From the NCBI GenBank assembly GCA_021324975.1, contig JAJPIA010000036.1, positions 1-42,369 on the forward strand: a DNA stretch of 42,369 bases, written 5' to 3'. Shown here one piece after another: positions 31,493 through 39,319 of this stretch (the first letter of the stretch is position 1; each line of letters starts with the position of its first letter). This stretch comes from Bacillota bacterium. Lineage in GTDB: Bacteria; Sysuimicrobiota; Sysuimicrobiia; Sysuimicrobiales; Segetimicrobiaceae. Both the position numbers and the translations under genes were made by a program. The notes under the pieces were generated by a model that was given only the letters and a program-made list of their open reading frames with translations, made no database searches and had not been told where the DNA came from.

Positions 31493-33868
31493 TCAGAGCA
31501 AATCGCGCTGTATCGCCGCAGCCGCCGCGTGCGCTCGGTTATCGACGCCCAGCTTGTTCATCGCCGAGGTCAGGTGCGATTTCACCGTGCGCTCGGCAAT
31601 GTTCAACGACGTGGCAATTTGCTTGTTCGGCAGGCCCTCCGCGATGAGGCGCAGGATGGCCCGTTCGCGGTCGCTCAGGAACAGGCCGGAACGGTCGGCC
31701 GATACGGATACCGCAGGGCCGTGGCGCTCCGGAGACACGAGGGATTCCCGCGCCATGGCGACAACCTCGTCGACCGACATCGCCTGCGCCTCAGCCACGG
31801 CCGCGCGGTACGCAGCTTCGCCCAACTGCCGCATGGCGCGTGCGCGCAAATCAGCGTGCGCGGCCGCGACATGCCACGCTGGGTTGACGACCTCCCCGGC
31901 CCGTTCGGTCCACGGCTCCACGGCCGACAGCAGGCGTAGACCCCTGCCGGCGTCGCCGCCGCGGTCGCTCAGGAGAGCGGCGACCTCGACGACGTACTTG
32001 ATGCCGCGCCAGAATCGCGCCTCCTGCGCCAGCGACAACGCCTCCGTGGCCACGCCGGCGGCGCCCGCATAATCGCCTTGCTTCAATTTTAGGTGCGCCT
32101 GGCTCATCAGGGCGAATGCCGTCAAGCACTTGCTCCCGGCACTGCGGGCGAAGTTCAGACCGTCGGTAGACATCGCTTCGGCGCGCTGCAGATCCCCCAA
32201 GAGTATGAAGGTCCGGCCGAGATGCAGCGCGGCGCATGCTGCGTCCGAGGCGTTCCCCACCTGCCGGCAGAGCGGGAGACTGCGGTCCAGTTGCGTCCGT
32301 GCCTCGCAGGCGTCGCCCTGGAGCGCGGCGACGGCCCCGAGGCGCCACCGGACGCGAGCTTCCAATGCCGGGGTGCTTGGGTCGACGAGCGCCAGCGCGC
32401 CCTGCAGCAACGCCCGGGCCTCCCCGTAGTCTCCTTGGAACAGCGCGAGGTAGCCTTCGCCCCCGAGCGCCTTTGCCCGCAGCAGGGAGGGCGTCCCCTC
32501 ACCGAGTGCCCGCGTCCGCTCCAGCCAGCGCCGTCCTTCACGGAGGTAGCCGCCATACGCCCAAAACTCTGCCAGCGCTCCTGCGAGGCGCAGGCTGCCC
32601 TCGGTGTCTCCTCGTTCCGCCGTCCACCGTAGCGCCGCCCGCAAGTTCTCGTGCTCGGCCTCCAAACGCTGGAGCCATGTCCGCTCCTCGGGCCCCCACA
32701 TCGCCCCTTCGGCCTGCTCCGCCAGGGTGATGTAGTACCGCGTGTGTCGCTGCCGCGCCTCGTCGATCTCCCCGCTTTCCACAAGGCGTTGCCGCGCGTA
32801 TTGGCGGATCGGCTCGAGCAACCGGTATCGCCGCTCATTGCTCGCGCGGGCGTCGGCCTGCACCAGGCTCTTGTCCACGAGCGCCGCAAGCGTCGACCAC
32901 ACGGGTGTCGCCGGATCCTGGTCCCCGATCACAGCCTCGGCCGCCTCGAGGGTCCATCCGCCTACGAAGGCGCCCAGTTGCCGGAACACCGCCTGCGCTC
33001 GCTCTCCCAGGAGGTTGTAGCTCCATTCCATCGCATCGCCGAGGGTATGATGCCTCGCCGCCGCGTCTCGCGCCTCCTCCGCTGCGAGGAGCGCCTGCCC
33101 ACGCAACCGGGACAGCATCGCCGCGGGAGACAGCACGTTGCTGTGGGCCGCGGCGATGCGAATCGCGAGCGGGATGCCGTCGAGCCGGTGCAGGAGCTCG
33201 GCCAGCGGGCGCGCGGCTTCCTCTGTTAAGACGAAATCCGGCTGGATCCGCCGCGCGTGCTCCAGGAAAAGTGCTCCCGCGGGCGCCTGCGTCACCGATG
33301 CCGGATCGGGGGCGCGCAGATCGGGCAGGGCCAATCCGGCGAGCGGGAGCCGGTGTTCCAGCCGCAGGTTCAACGGCTCGCGGCTCGTGACCAGCACCTT
33401 CAACTGTGGTGCCGTGGCCAGGAGCTCCGCCACGCGCGCAGACGCCGGTAACACGTGCTCGAAATTATCGAGGACCAAGAGGAGGCGACGGTCCTTCACA
33501 TACGCGATCACGCGCTCCGCGGGAGAAAGAATCGCCGCTTCCTCGAGCCGCAGGGCCTGCCTGATCGCGGCATCGATGCCACTCGGGTCGTGGAGCGGCG
33601 CGAGGTCGACGTACCAGACGCCGTCGGGAAAGGCCGGCTGGGAACATCGCGCCGCCGCGAGGGCGAGCCGCGTCTTCCCGATGCCGCCCGCCCCGGTCAC
33701 CGTCAACAGGCGGACCGAATCGCCGAGAAGTTGGATGCGGACGGCCTCGAGTTCGCTTTCTCGGCCGATCAACGGGGTTGGGTCCGAGAGGATCGTGGAA
33801 GGCAGGGCTCCCACGTCCAATGACGTCTTCCGTATCTTCGACCGCGTTCGCCCACGCGCTCCGGCCAC
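31493..33868 (-). CDS. Large STAND ATPase/TPR transcriptional regulator with C-terminal LuxR helix-turn-helix
   Basis: 791 residues, GTG start at 33868 preceded on its strand by GGGAGG. N-terminal NB-ARC-like ATPase with P-loop GAGGIGKT (residues 59-66) and Walker B RLLLVLDNFEHV. It carries the GxP-type SREPLNLRLEH, LDGIPLAIRIAAAH and AVFRQLGAFVGGWTLEAAE blocks, then a long TPR region (about 370-680) and the LuxR-type HTH (about 728-790, LSDRERAILRLIAEGLPNKQIATSLNIAERTVKSHL). Such proteins are ATP-dependent regulators triggered by ligand binding to the TPR part. Targets may include the divergent gene at 34113 or the small secreted genes, which is inference from position. Confidence 0.93.
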   Translation of the reverse strand: MAGARGRTRSKIRKTSLDVGALPSTILSDPTPLIGRESELEAVRIQLLGDSVRLLTVTGAGGIGKTRLALAAARCSQPAFPDGVWYVDLAPLHDPSGIDAAIRQALRLEEAAILSPAERVIAYVKDRRLLLVLDNFEHVLPASARVAELLATAPQLKVLVTSREPLNLRLEHRLPLAGLALPDLRAPDPASVTQAPAGALFLEHARRIQPDFVLTEEAARPLAELLHRLDGIPLAIRIAAAHSNVLSPAAMLSRLRGQALLAAEEARDAAARHHTLGDAMEWSYNLLGERAQAVFRQLGAFVGGWTLEAAEAVIGDQDPATPVWSTLAALVDKSLVQADARASNERRYRLLEPIRQYARQRLVESGEIDEARQRHTRYYITLAEQAEGAMWGPEERTWLQRLEAEHENLRAALRWTAERGDTEGSLRLAGALAEFWAYGGYLREGRRWLERTRALGEGTPSLLRAKALGGEGYLALFQGDYGEARALLQGALALVDPSTPALEARVRWRLGAVAALQGDACEARTQLDRSLPLCRQVGNASDAACAALHLGRTFILLGDLQRAEAMSTDGLNFARSAGSKCLTAFALMSQAHLKLKQGDYAGAAGVATEALSLAQEARFWRGIKYVVEVAALLSDRGGDAGRGLRLLSAVEPWTERAGEVVNPAWHVAAAHADLRARAMRQLGEAAYRAAVAEAQAMSVDEVVAMARESLVSPERHGPAVSVSADRSGLFLSDRERAILRLIAEGLPNKQIATSLNIAERTVKSHLTSAMNKLGVDNRAHAAAAAIQRDLL

Positions 33869-34112
33869 CGGCGGCCTCCCATCCTGCGAACTATCCGCGC
33901 TCGCAGGGACCGCGGCATCGCAAGTGATCGAACTGATTTTCCAGTGATATGCCCCTCCACTGCAAAACGGGGGCGGCGGCTACACTGATTCCTCACAATT
34001 GGGCGGCGTGTGCGACCGGCGGGCCGTGGCAGGGATGGTCACCAGATAACCCGAAGCGATGCCCCCGTATGCGCGCCAAGGCGGTCCGGAGCGACATCGG
34101 CGGCCACTTCGG
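33869..34112. other. Divergent intergenic region between the LuxR-type regulator and the caspase-like gene
   Basis: 244 bases with no convincing gene, less GC-rich than its surroundings around 33925-33950. It must hold the promoters of both divergent genes and is the likely place for a regulator binding site, but I see no clear hexamer pair or operator. Confidence 0.4.
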
Positions 34113-34925
34113 ATGTCGCGCGATCGAGACGTCCCGGTGAGACGGATCGGCGCGCCGCTCGCCGTTATTGTCCTGAGCCTTATTGCCGGCCACCCCGGGG
34201 TCGTCTCGGCGTCGCCGCCACCCGCGGCCGGGTGGGCCGTGATCGTGGAGGATGACTCATACGGCGGCCGCTACCCCGATCTTCCCGCAGGATACGCCAA
34301 CTCCACGCGCATGCTCACCGTGCTCATCGAGCGCGGGTGGTCTGCCGATCATATCCTGCTCATCCGCGACGACCTCCGCCCCGGGCTGCTCGGCCGCGCG
34401 CTGCGATGGCTGGCCGACCGCGTGCGCCCGGGGGACACCGCGCTGTTGTACGTGGCGGGCGAGTACGAGTTTCTCGCCCGCGATCTCGATTGGGCGCAGA
34501 CGATGCCCGCGCTGTGGCGCCGGGTTCGCACGTCGCGGCGAGTCTTGATCGTCGAAAGCTGCTTCGCCGAGCGGCTGGCGTCGGCGGTCAAGAGCGTGCC
34601 CGGGCTGGCGCTTCCGGCGGTCGGCCGCGCCGAATGGGACTTGTGGGGAAGCCACGAGCCGGGCGCGCTCGTCGAAGGCGGGGCCTTCACATACTATCTG
34701 ACGCGGGCGTTGGCGGCGCAGCCGCGTGATGTGCCGCTCAGGTTTCGTCCGGCGTTTGCCGAAGCAACCGCCGAGGCCCAGACGTACTTCCGCGCCGTCG
34801 TCGCGAAGAGCCCCGCAGCGCTCAACCTGTTCCACGCCGTGGGAAGCTTCCCTGAACGGCTCGCCCAGTTTCCAAATCCGCACCTCATCTCAGGGGACGC
34901 GGCCGCGGACGCCGCCGACGAATGA
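34113..34925 (+). CDS. Exported caspase-like (clan CD) protein with altered catalytic site
   Basis: 270 residues from ATG 34113, with GTG 34137 an equally possible start and neither having a clear ribosome site. A signal peptide (APLAVIVLSLIAGHPGVVSA) is followed by a caspase/legumain-like fold: WAVIVEDDSYGGRYPDLP, the helix NSTRMLTVLIERGWSADHILLIRDD, the strand DTALLYVAGEYEF where an HG dyad is expected, RRVLIVESCFAERL with the nucleophile-type Cys150, and GGAFTYYLTRALAAQP. The His of the usual GHG motif is Glu117, so classical Cys-His catalysis is not expected unless another His serves. The family call is by pattern only. It is transcribed divergently from the LuxR-type regulator. Confidence 0.62.
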   Translation: MSRDRDVPVRRIGAPLAVIVLSLIAGHPGVVSASPPPAAGWAVIVEDDSYGGRYPDLPAGYANSTRMLTVLIERGWSADHILLIRDDLRPGLLGRALRWLADRVRPGDTALLYVAGEYEFLARDLDWAQTMPALWRRVRTSRRVLIVESCFAERLASAVKSVPGLALPAVGRAEWDLWGSHEPGALVEGGAFTYYLTRALAAQPRDVPLRFRPAFAEATAEAQTYFRAVVAKSPAALNLFHAVGSFPERLAQFPNPHLISGDAAADAADE

Positions 34926-34964
34926 GCCACCGGACGAGTACAATGCATAGCAGGACGTGCAGGC

Positions 34965-34978
34965 CCTGTGTTATACTA
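34965..34978 (+). promoter_or_regulatory. Extended -10 promoter upstream of the yqzL-like/T-box/pheST unit
   Basis: CCTGTGTTATACTA, with TATACT at 34972-34977 and TG at 34969-34970, is identical over 14 bases to the rpsB promoter core at 879-892. No good -35 hexamer is visible at 17 or 18 bases, as is common for extended -10 promoters. Confidence 0.6.
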
Positions 34979-35059
34979 GCGCCGACCTCAGAGGGCCACG
35001 CGCGACGTCGTTCCCTTCGGAGGCCTCAGAAACGCAGTGTTCGACGCGGGAGGGGCGCG

Positions 35060-35188
35060 GTGGAGATCACGTGGACGCCGGAGTTTTTCTGGCGAGTGTT
35101 TGAGACCACGGGTTCCGTCTGGGCGTATCTGCTGTATCGGCGGCTCACCACCGGCCGGCCGCGCTGGGTAGTGCCGATCTTGAACTGA
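35060..35188 (+). CDS. YqzL-like small protein
   Basis: 42 residues starting with GTG after GGGAGGGG. The core W-x-x-E-FFWRVFETTGSVWAYLLYRRL matches the YqzL pattern (FxW-x-x-F-x-x-TG-x-x-x-x-YLL[FY]) known from Bacillus and clostridia. The function of the family is unknown. It lies between the promoter at 34965 and the Phe T-box, so it should be made from the same transcript start but upstream of the attenuator. Confidence 0.72.
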   Translation: MEITWTPEFFWRVFETTGSVWAYLLYRRLTTGRPRWVVPILN

Positions 35189-35219
35189 ACGCCGGCGGTT
35201 GCCGGCGATCATAGCGAGA

Positions 35220-35483
35220 CCGCGATGATGGAGAGGGTGCGCGGGATCGCGGTGCCAAGGGAGGACCGGTCACCGATTGCGAGCCGGTCCGCGCCGGGCC
35301 GCGTGCGTTCACTCCGGAGTCGTCCGCTGACACCGGCCTGCGGCCGGGTGTAGGCGGACGGGATCGCCCGGACCCGTATTCCGGGCCGCCTCGAGTTGCC
35401 GCCCGCTTTTGTGGCTGCGGGCGGAAGAAGGGTGGGACCGCGGAAGCTGCACTTCCGTCCCTTAGGACGGAGGTGCAATTTTT
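35220..35483 (+). promoter_or_regulatory. T-box leader, phenylalanine-specific, controlling pheS-pheT
   Basis: The T-box sequence AAGGGTGGGACCGCGG (35428-35443) matches the consensus for tRNA CCA-end binding. It is preceded by a stem III (CCGCCCGC/GCGGGCGG, 35399-35424). In stem I the lower helix GATGAT pairs with GTCGTC and GGAG with CTCC, placing TTC (35308-35310) followed by A on the 3' side of the specifier loop. UUC is the Phe codon expected for pheS. Uncharged tRNA-Phe would stabilise the antiterminator and allow transcription of pheST. Confidence 0.9.
35448..35483 (+). terminator. T-box terminator hairpin before pheS
   Basis: TGCACTTCCGTCC (35448-35460), loop CTTA, GGACGGAGGTGCA (35465-35477), then ATTTTTG. 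The 5' arm follows directly on the T-box motif, as required for the terminator/antiterminator switch. Confidence 0.88.
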
Positions 35484-35513
35484 GTTGGCGCGGCGCGCCG
35501 GGAGCCTGGGACC

Positions 35514-36557
35514 ATGAAGGAGCAACTGTCCGCGCAGGACCTACAGCGCATTGCCGAGATCGGGCGGGAGGCGGAGCGCGCGTGCGACGAAGCGTCATCG
35601 GAGGCCGCACTGGAGGAGGTGCGGATCCGGTACCTCGGCCGCCAGGGCGTGATCGCGCAGGCGTTTCGCACCCTCGCGAGCGCTCCCCCCGAGGACCGTC
35701 CCCGGCTTGGGCAGTCGATCAACGCGCTCAAGGCCGCGGTCGAGGAGGCAGTGCAGCGCCGGGCAGAATCGCTGGCAGCCGCGACGCGCCAGACGCGTCT
35801 TGCGGACGAGCGCATCGACGTGACGCTGCCGGGCCGGGGTCCGCTGTCGGGCCGGTGGCACGTGTTGTCGCGCACCATGGAGGAGATCGCGGAGATCTTC
35901 ATCGGGCTCGGCTTCGAGGTCGTCGAAGGTCCGGAGGTCGAGGCCGACCACGACAACTTCGAACGGCTCAACATGCCGCCGTATCATCCCGCCCGCGACG
36001 CGCAGGACTCGTTCTACCTCGGCGGTGGGTGGGTGCTGCGCACCCACACCACCGCCGTGGATGTCCACGTGATGGACCAGCGCCGCCCGCCGATGCGCGC
36101 CATCTCCTACGGCCACTGCTACCGGCGCGATCCCGTCGATGCCAGTCACTCGCCGATGTTTCAGCAGTTGGACGGGTTCATGGTGGGCGAGGGCGTGCGT
36201 TTCTCGGATCTCAAGGGGGTCCTCCTGCACTTCGCCCGCGCGTTCTTCGGGCCCGATACGCGTACGCGCTTTGCCCCGTCCTATTTTCCGTTCACGGAGC
36301 CGAGCGCGGAGATGGCGATCGGGTGCGTCATCTGCGGCGGGCGCGGGTGCGCCGTCTGCAAGCGGTCCGGCTGGTTGGAGATCTTGGGATGCGGCATGTT
36401 TCATCCGCGCGTGCTGGAAATGTCGGGGATCGACCCGGAGCGGTACACGGCGTTCGCGTGGGGCATGGGCGTGGAGCGCCCGGCCATGCTCAGGCATCGG
36501 ATCGACGATATCCGGCTGTTCTACGAGGGCGACCTCCGGTTTCTGCGGCAGGTGTAG
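35514..36557 (+). CDS. pheS: Phenylalanyl-tRNA synthetase alpha subunit
   Basis: 347-residue catalytic subunit that activates Phe and attaches it to tRNA-Phe as an alpha2beta2 enzyme with PheT. N-terminal coiled-coil tRNA-binding arm (residues 1-90), then class II motifs: RTMEEIAEIFIGLGFEVVEGPEVE (motif 1), THTTAVDVHVM...RAISYGHCYRRDPVDASHSPMFQQLDGFMVGEGVRFSDLKG (motif 2), and WGMGVERPAMLRHRIDDIRLFYEGDLRFL (motif 3). A cysteine cluster CVICGGRGCAVCKRSG sits between motifs 2 and 3, as in many PheS. Expression is set by the T-box just upstream. Confidence 0.98.
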   Translation: MKEQLSAQDLQRIAEIGREAERACDEASSEAALEEVRIRYLGRQGVIAQAFRTLASAPPEDRPRLGQSINALKAAVEEAVQRRAESLAAATRQTRLADERIDVTLPGRGPLSGRWHVLSRTMEEIAEIFIGLGFEVVEGPEVEADHDNFERLNMPPYHPARDAQDSFYLGGGWVLRTHTTAVDVHVMDQRRPPMRAISYGHCYRRDPVDASHSPMFQQLDGFMVGEGVRFSDLKGVLLHFARAFFGPDTRTRFAPSYFPFTEPSAEMAIGCVICGGRGCAVCKRSGWLEILGCGMFHPRVLEMSGIDPERYTAFAWGMGVERPAMLRHRIDDIRLFYEGDLRFLRQV

Positions 36558-36567
36558 GAGAAAGCAT

Positions 36568-38763
36568 ATGCGGGTGTCGCTGGAGTGGCTACGGGAGTAC
36601 GTGGACATCGACATCGCGCCGGACGTGCTGGCTGAGCGCCTCGCTGGCGTCGGCCTGCCGGCCGAGGAGGTGGTCCGGGTCGGCGAGGACATCGTGCTCG
36701 ATCTCGAGGTCACGTCCAATCGTCCGGACTGCCTGTGCATGCTCGGGATCGCCCGCGAGGTGGGGCTCCTGCTCGACCGCCCAGTGCGCTTTCCGGACGG
36801 ATACGCGGAGCACCCGCGGGCCGGTCGTCGCGCCGGACGGGCTCGCCGGACCGCGTCCGCGCGTCGCGAGGCCGAGGATCGGGTCCGGGTCGAGGTGGAG
36901 GATCCCGCGGGCTGCCCGCGATTCACCGCCGTCGTGATCGACGATGTCCGGATCGGTCCCTCCCCGGCCTGGATGCAGCGCCGCCTCGAGGCCGCGGGCG
37001 TGCGCGCAATCAACACCGTCGTGGACGTGACCAACTACGTGATGCTCGAAACCGGCCAGCCGATGCATGCGTTCGATTGCGATCGCATTGGCACGCGGCG
37101 CCTCCTGGTCCGCCGCGCACATCCCGGCGAGACGCTGGAAACGCTGGACGGCTTGGCCCGCGTCCTCGAGCCGGAGATGCTGGTCATCACGGACGGGACG
37201 AAGCCGGTCTCACTCGCCGGCATCATGGGCGGCCGGGACACGGAAGTCGGGGAGCGGACGGCCACGGTGCTGTTGGAGGCCGCGTACTGGCATGCCCCCA
37301 CGATCGGGCGGACGGCCCGCCGCCTGGGCCTTCGCACGGAGGCGGCGGCGCGCTTCGAGCGCGGCGCGGACCCCAACGCGCCTCCCGCGGCACAGTCGCG
37401 CGCGGCACGGCTGCTGGCTGAGATCTCGGCGGGCCGGACCGTCGGGGAAATGATCGACGTCTATCCGGCGCCGGTGCGGGCGGCGACGATTCGCCTGCGG
37501 CCGGCCAGGGCGTCGGCGGTGTTGGGCACGGAGATCGCACCCGCCGAGATGGTGCGCATCCTGCGCGCGCTGGGATGCCGCGTCACTTCGGGCCGCACGC
37601 TGTCGGTCCAGGTGCCGACGTTCCGAGCGGATCTCGTTGCCGAGGTGGACCTCATCGAGGAGTTGGCCCGCGTGTACGGCTATGACCGGGTGCCGGCGAC
37701 GCTGCCGCGGGGCGACACGACGCCGGGGACCATGGCCCCGGTCCTCGCCGCGGACCGGACCGTTCGCGACACGCTGGTCCGCTGCGGGCTCGTGGAGACG
37801 TTGACGCTGACGCTGGTCCGCTCCGGGCCGCAGTTGGTGGATGGGGATCCGCGGGCGGCGATCGCCAATCCCCTGACGCACGACCACGACGCGCTGCGCC
37901 GCTCGCTCGTGCCGGGGGCGCTCGAGGTGCTGGCGACCAACGCCGCGCGCCGCCTTGAGGACGCGCACGTCTTCGAGCTCGGACGCATCTTCCTGCCGCG
38001 AGGCGAGGGAGGTCGTCCGGTGGAGCGGCGCAGCCTGGCGATCGCGCTGATGGGTCGGTGGCGCGGCGGGTGGAACGTCCCCGAGGATCAGGCCTTGGCC
38101 GATCTCCACCACCTCCGCTGGATGCTGGACGCCCTCTTGGGCGAGCTGGCGCTTCCCGTGGACGACGTGCGCCCGCTCTCCGATGCGCCGGCCGACCTCG
38201 CCGGCGCATCGCCCCTCGGTCCTGCGCGCTGGTGGCACCCCGGGCGCTCCGCGGACCTGCACGTCGGCGGGCGCGCGGCGGTGCGCTACGGCGAGCTCCA
38301 CCCGGATCTCGCGGCGGCGTCCAAGTTGCCGCACCGCGCGTACGTCGCCGAGATCGACCTGGAAGCGCTGTACGTCGTGGCCGCGGGGCGCCCGGCAGGC
38401 GCGCGCGTGAGTGACGAGATCCCGCCGCTTCCCGCGCCTCCCCCGATCATCGCGGCGCGCGTGTTCACGGGGCTGCCGCGGTATCCCGAGGTCGAGCGCG
38501 ACCTCGCGGCCGTCGTCCCCGACACGGTGGCCGCCGGCAGGGTGGAGGCGATCATTCGCGAGACCGCCGGTCCGTGGCTCGAGGCCGCGGAGCTGTTCGA
38601 CGTGTACGCCGGGCCGCCGATCCCGACGGGGCACCGCAGCCTCGCCTATCGGTTACGCCTGCGCGCGCCGGACCGCACGCTGGCCGCGGACGATGCGGAG
38701 GAAATCCTGACCCGGGTCCGAATAGCGCTACGGACGCGCGCGGGCGCTGAGCTTCGCGAGTGA
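36568..38763 (+). CDS. pheT: Phenylalanyl-tRNA synthetase beta subunit lacking the tRNA-binding OB domain
   Basis: 731 residues against about 800 for typical PheT. The N-terminal B1 part MRVSLEWLREYVDIDIAPDVLAERLAGVGLPAEEV is joined directly to VLDLEVTSNRPDCLCMLGIAREVGLLL. The roughly 110-residue EMAPII-like OB-fold domain normally inserted between these is missing. The B3/B4 editing domain, B5 domain, catalytic-like core (AIANPLTHDHDALRRSLVPGALEVL, FELGRIF) and the C-terminal FDX-ACB domain (GLPRYPEVERDLAAVVP onward) are all present. An Arg/Ala/Gly-rich insertion at about residues 83-108 is not seen in relatives I know. The ATG is 10 bases after the pheS stop, with AGGAG overlapping the stop. 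Confidence 0.95.
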   Translation: MRVSLEWLREYVDIDIAPDVLAERLAGVGLPAEEVVRVGEDIVLDLEVTSNRPDCLCMLGIAREVGLLLDRPVRFPDGYAEHPRAGRRAGRARRTASARREAEDRVRVEVEDPAGCPRFTAVVIDDVRIGPSPAWMQRRLEAAGVRAINTVVDVTNYVMLETGQPMHAFDCDRIGTRRLLVRRAHPGETLETLDGLARVLEPEMLVITDGTKPVSLAGIMGGRDTEVGERTATVLLEAAYWHAPTIGRTARRLGLRTEAAARFERGADPNAPPAAQSRAARLLAEISAGRTVGEMIDVYPAPVRAATIRLRPARASAVLGTEIAPAEMVRILRALGCRVTSGRTLSVQVPTFRADLVAEVDLIEELARVYGYDRVPATLPRGDTTPGTMAPVLAADRTVRDTLVRCGLVETLTLTLVRSGPQLVDGDPRAAIANPLTHDHDALRRSLVPGALEVLATNAARRLEDAHVFELGRIFLPRGEGGRPVERRSLAIALMGRWRGGWNVPEDQALADLHHLRWMLDALLGELALPVDDVRPLSDAPADLAGASPLGPARWWHPGRSADLHVGGRAAVRYGELHPDLAAASKLPHRAYVAEIDLEALYVVAAGRPAGARVSDEIPPLPAPPPIIAARVFTGLPRYPEVERDLAAVVPDTVAAGRVEAIIRETAGPWLEAAELFDVYAGPPIPTGHRSLAYRLRLRAPDRTLAADDAEEILTRVRIALRTRAGAELRE

Positions 38764-38783
38764 GGCGGGGGGGACGGGGGCGC

Positions 38784-39314
38784 ATGTCCCGCACCATCGC
38801 GCTCAATTGGATCGACTGGGTCACGCTGGCGATCGTGCTGGTGTCCATCCTGCGCGGCGCACGCTACGGCGTGTGGGGCGGGGTCGCCGATATGGCCGCG
38901 CTGGCCGCGGCGTTTTTCGCCGCGTCTGCCCTCTACGGCGCCGCCGCGAGCAACGTGGCCGTGTTTCTGCCCATGCTGCCCCTCCCCTGGGCGGCGTTGT
39001 GTTCGTTCCTCGCGATCTGGCTCGTGTGTTATCTGCCGACCTCGTACCTGCTGCGGCTGGGGCTGGCGGGGCTCCCGTTCCCCGCGGCCGGGGTCGTCGG
39101 GGCGCTGTTGGGGGCGTTCCGCGGTTTGGTCTTGGTCGCCGCGCTTCTCATGGTCACGCTCGCGGCGCCGTTTCGCGGTGTGGTTTCCGTAGACGCCTCG
39201 CGCTCGCAGGTCGCTCCATACCTCTTGCACGCCAGCGCCCGCGTCACCGCCGCGCTGCTCCCGGTCCTGCCGGTGCGCGTACCGCGAATCGGCCCGGGCG
39301 GCGCCACCTTTTAG
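38784..39314 (+). CDS. CvpA-family membrane protein
   Basis: 176 residues with four hydrophobic segments, opening NWIDWVTLAIVLVSILRGARYGVWGGVADMAALAAAFFAAS, the CvpA pattern (NW-x-D, then helix, RG-x-x-x-G). The family is linked to colicin V production in E. coli but is widespread with an unclear role. In Bacillus its homologue also lies between pheT and polX. ATG follows a G-rich ribosome site. Confidence 0.85.
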   Translation: MSRTIALNWIDWVTLAIVLVSILRGARYGVWGGVADMAALAAAFFAASALYGAAASNVAVFLPMLPLPWAALCSFLAIWLVCYLPTSYLLRLGLAGLPFPAAGVVGALLGAFRGLVLVAALLMVTLAAPFRGVVSVDASRSQVAPYLLHASARVTAALLPVLPVRVPRIGPGGATF

Positions 39315-39319
39315 GATAG

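Noticed and set aside
31493-34925. STAND ATPase next to a caspase-like protein read as an anti-phage death system
   Set aside because: The ATPase ends in a LuxR DNA-binding domain and is divergent from the caspase-like gene, which is exported and lacks the catalytic His. A regulator and target reading fits better.
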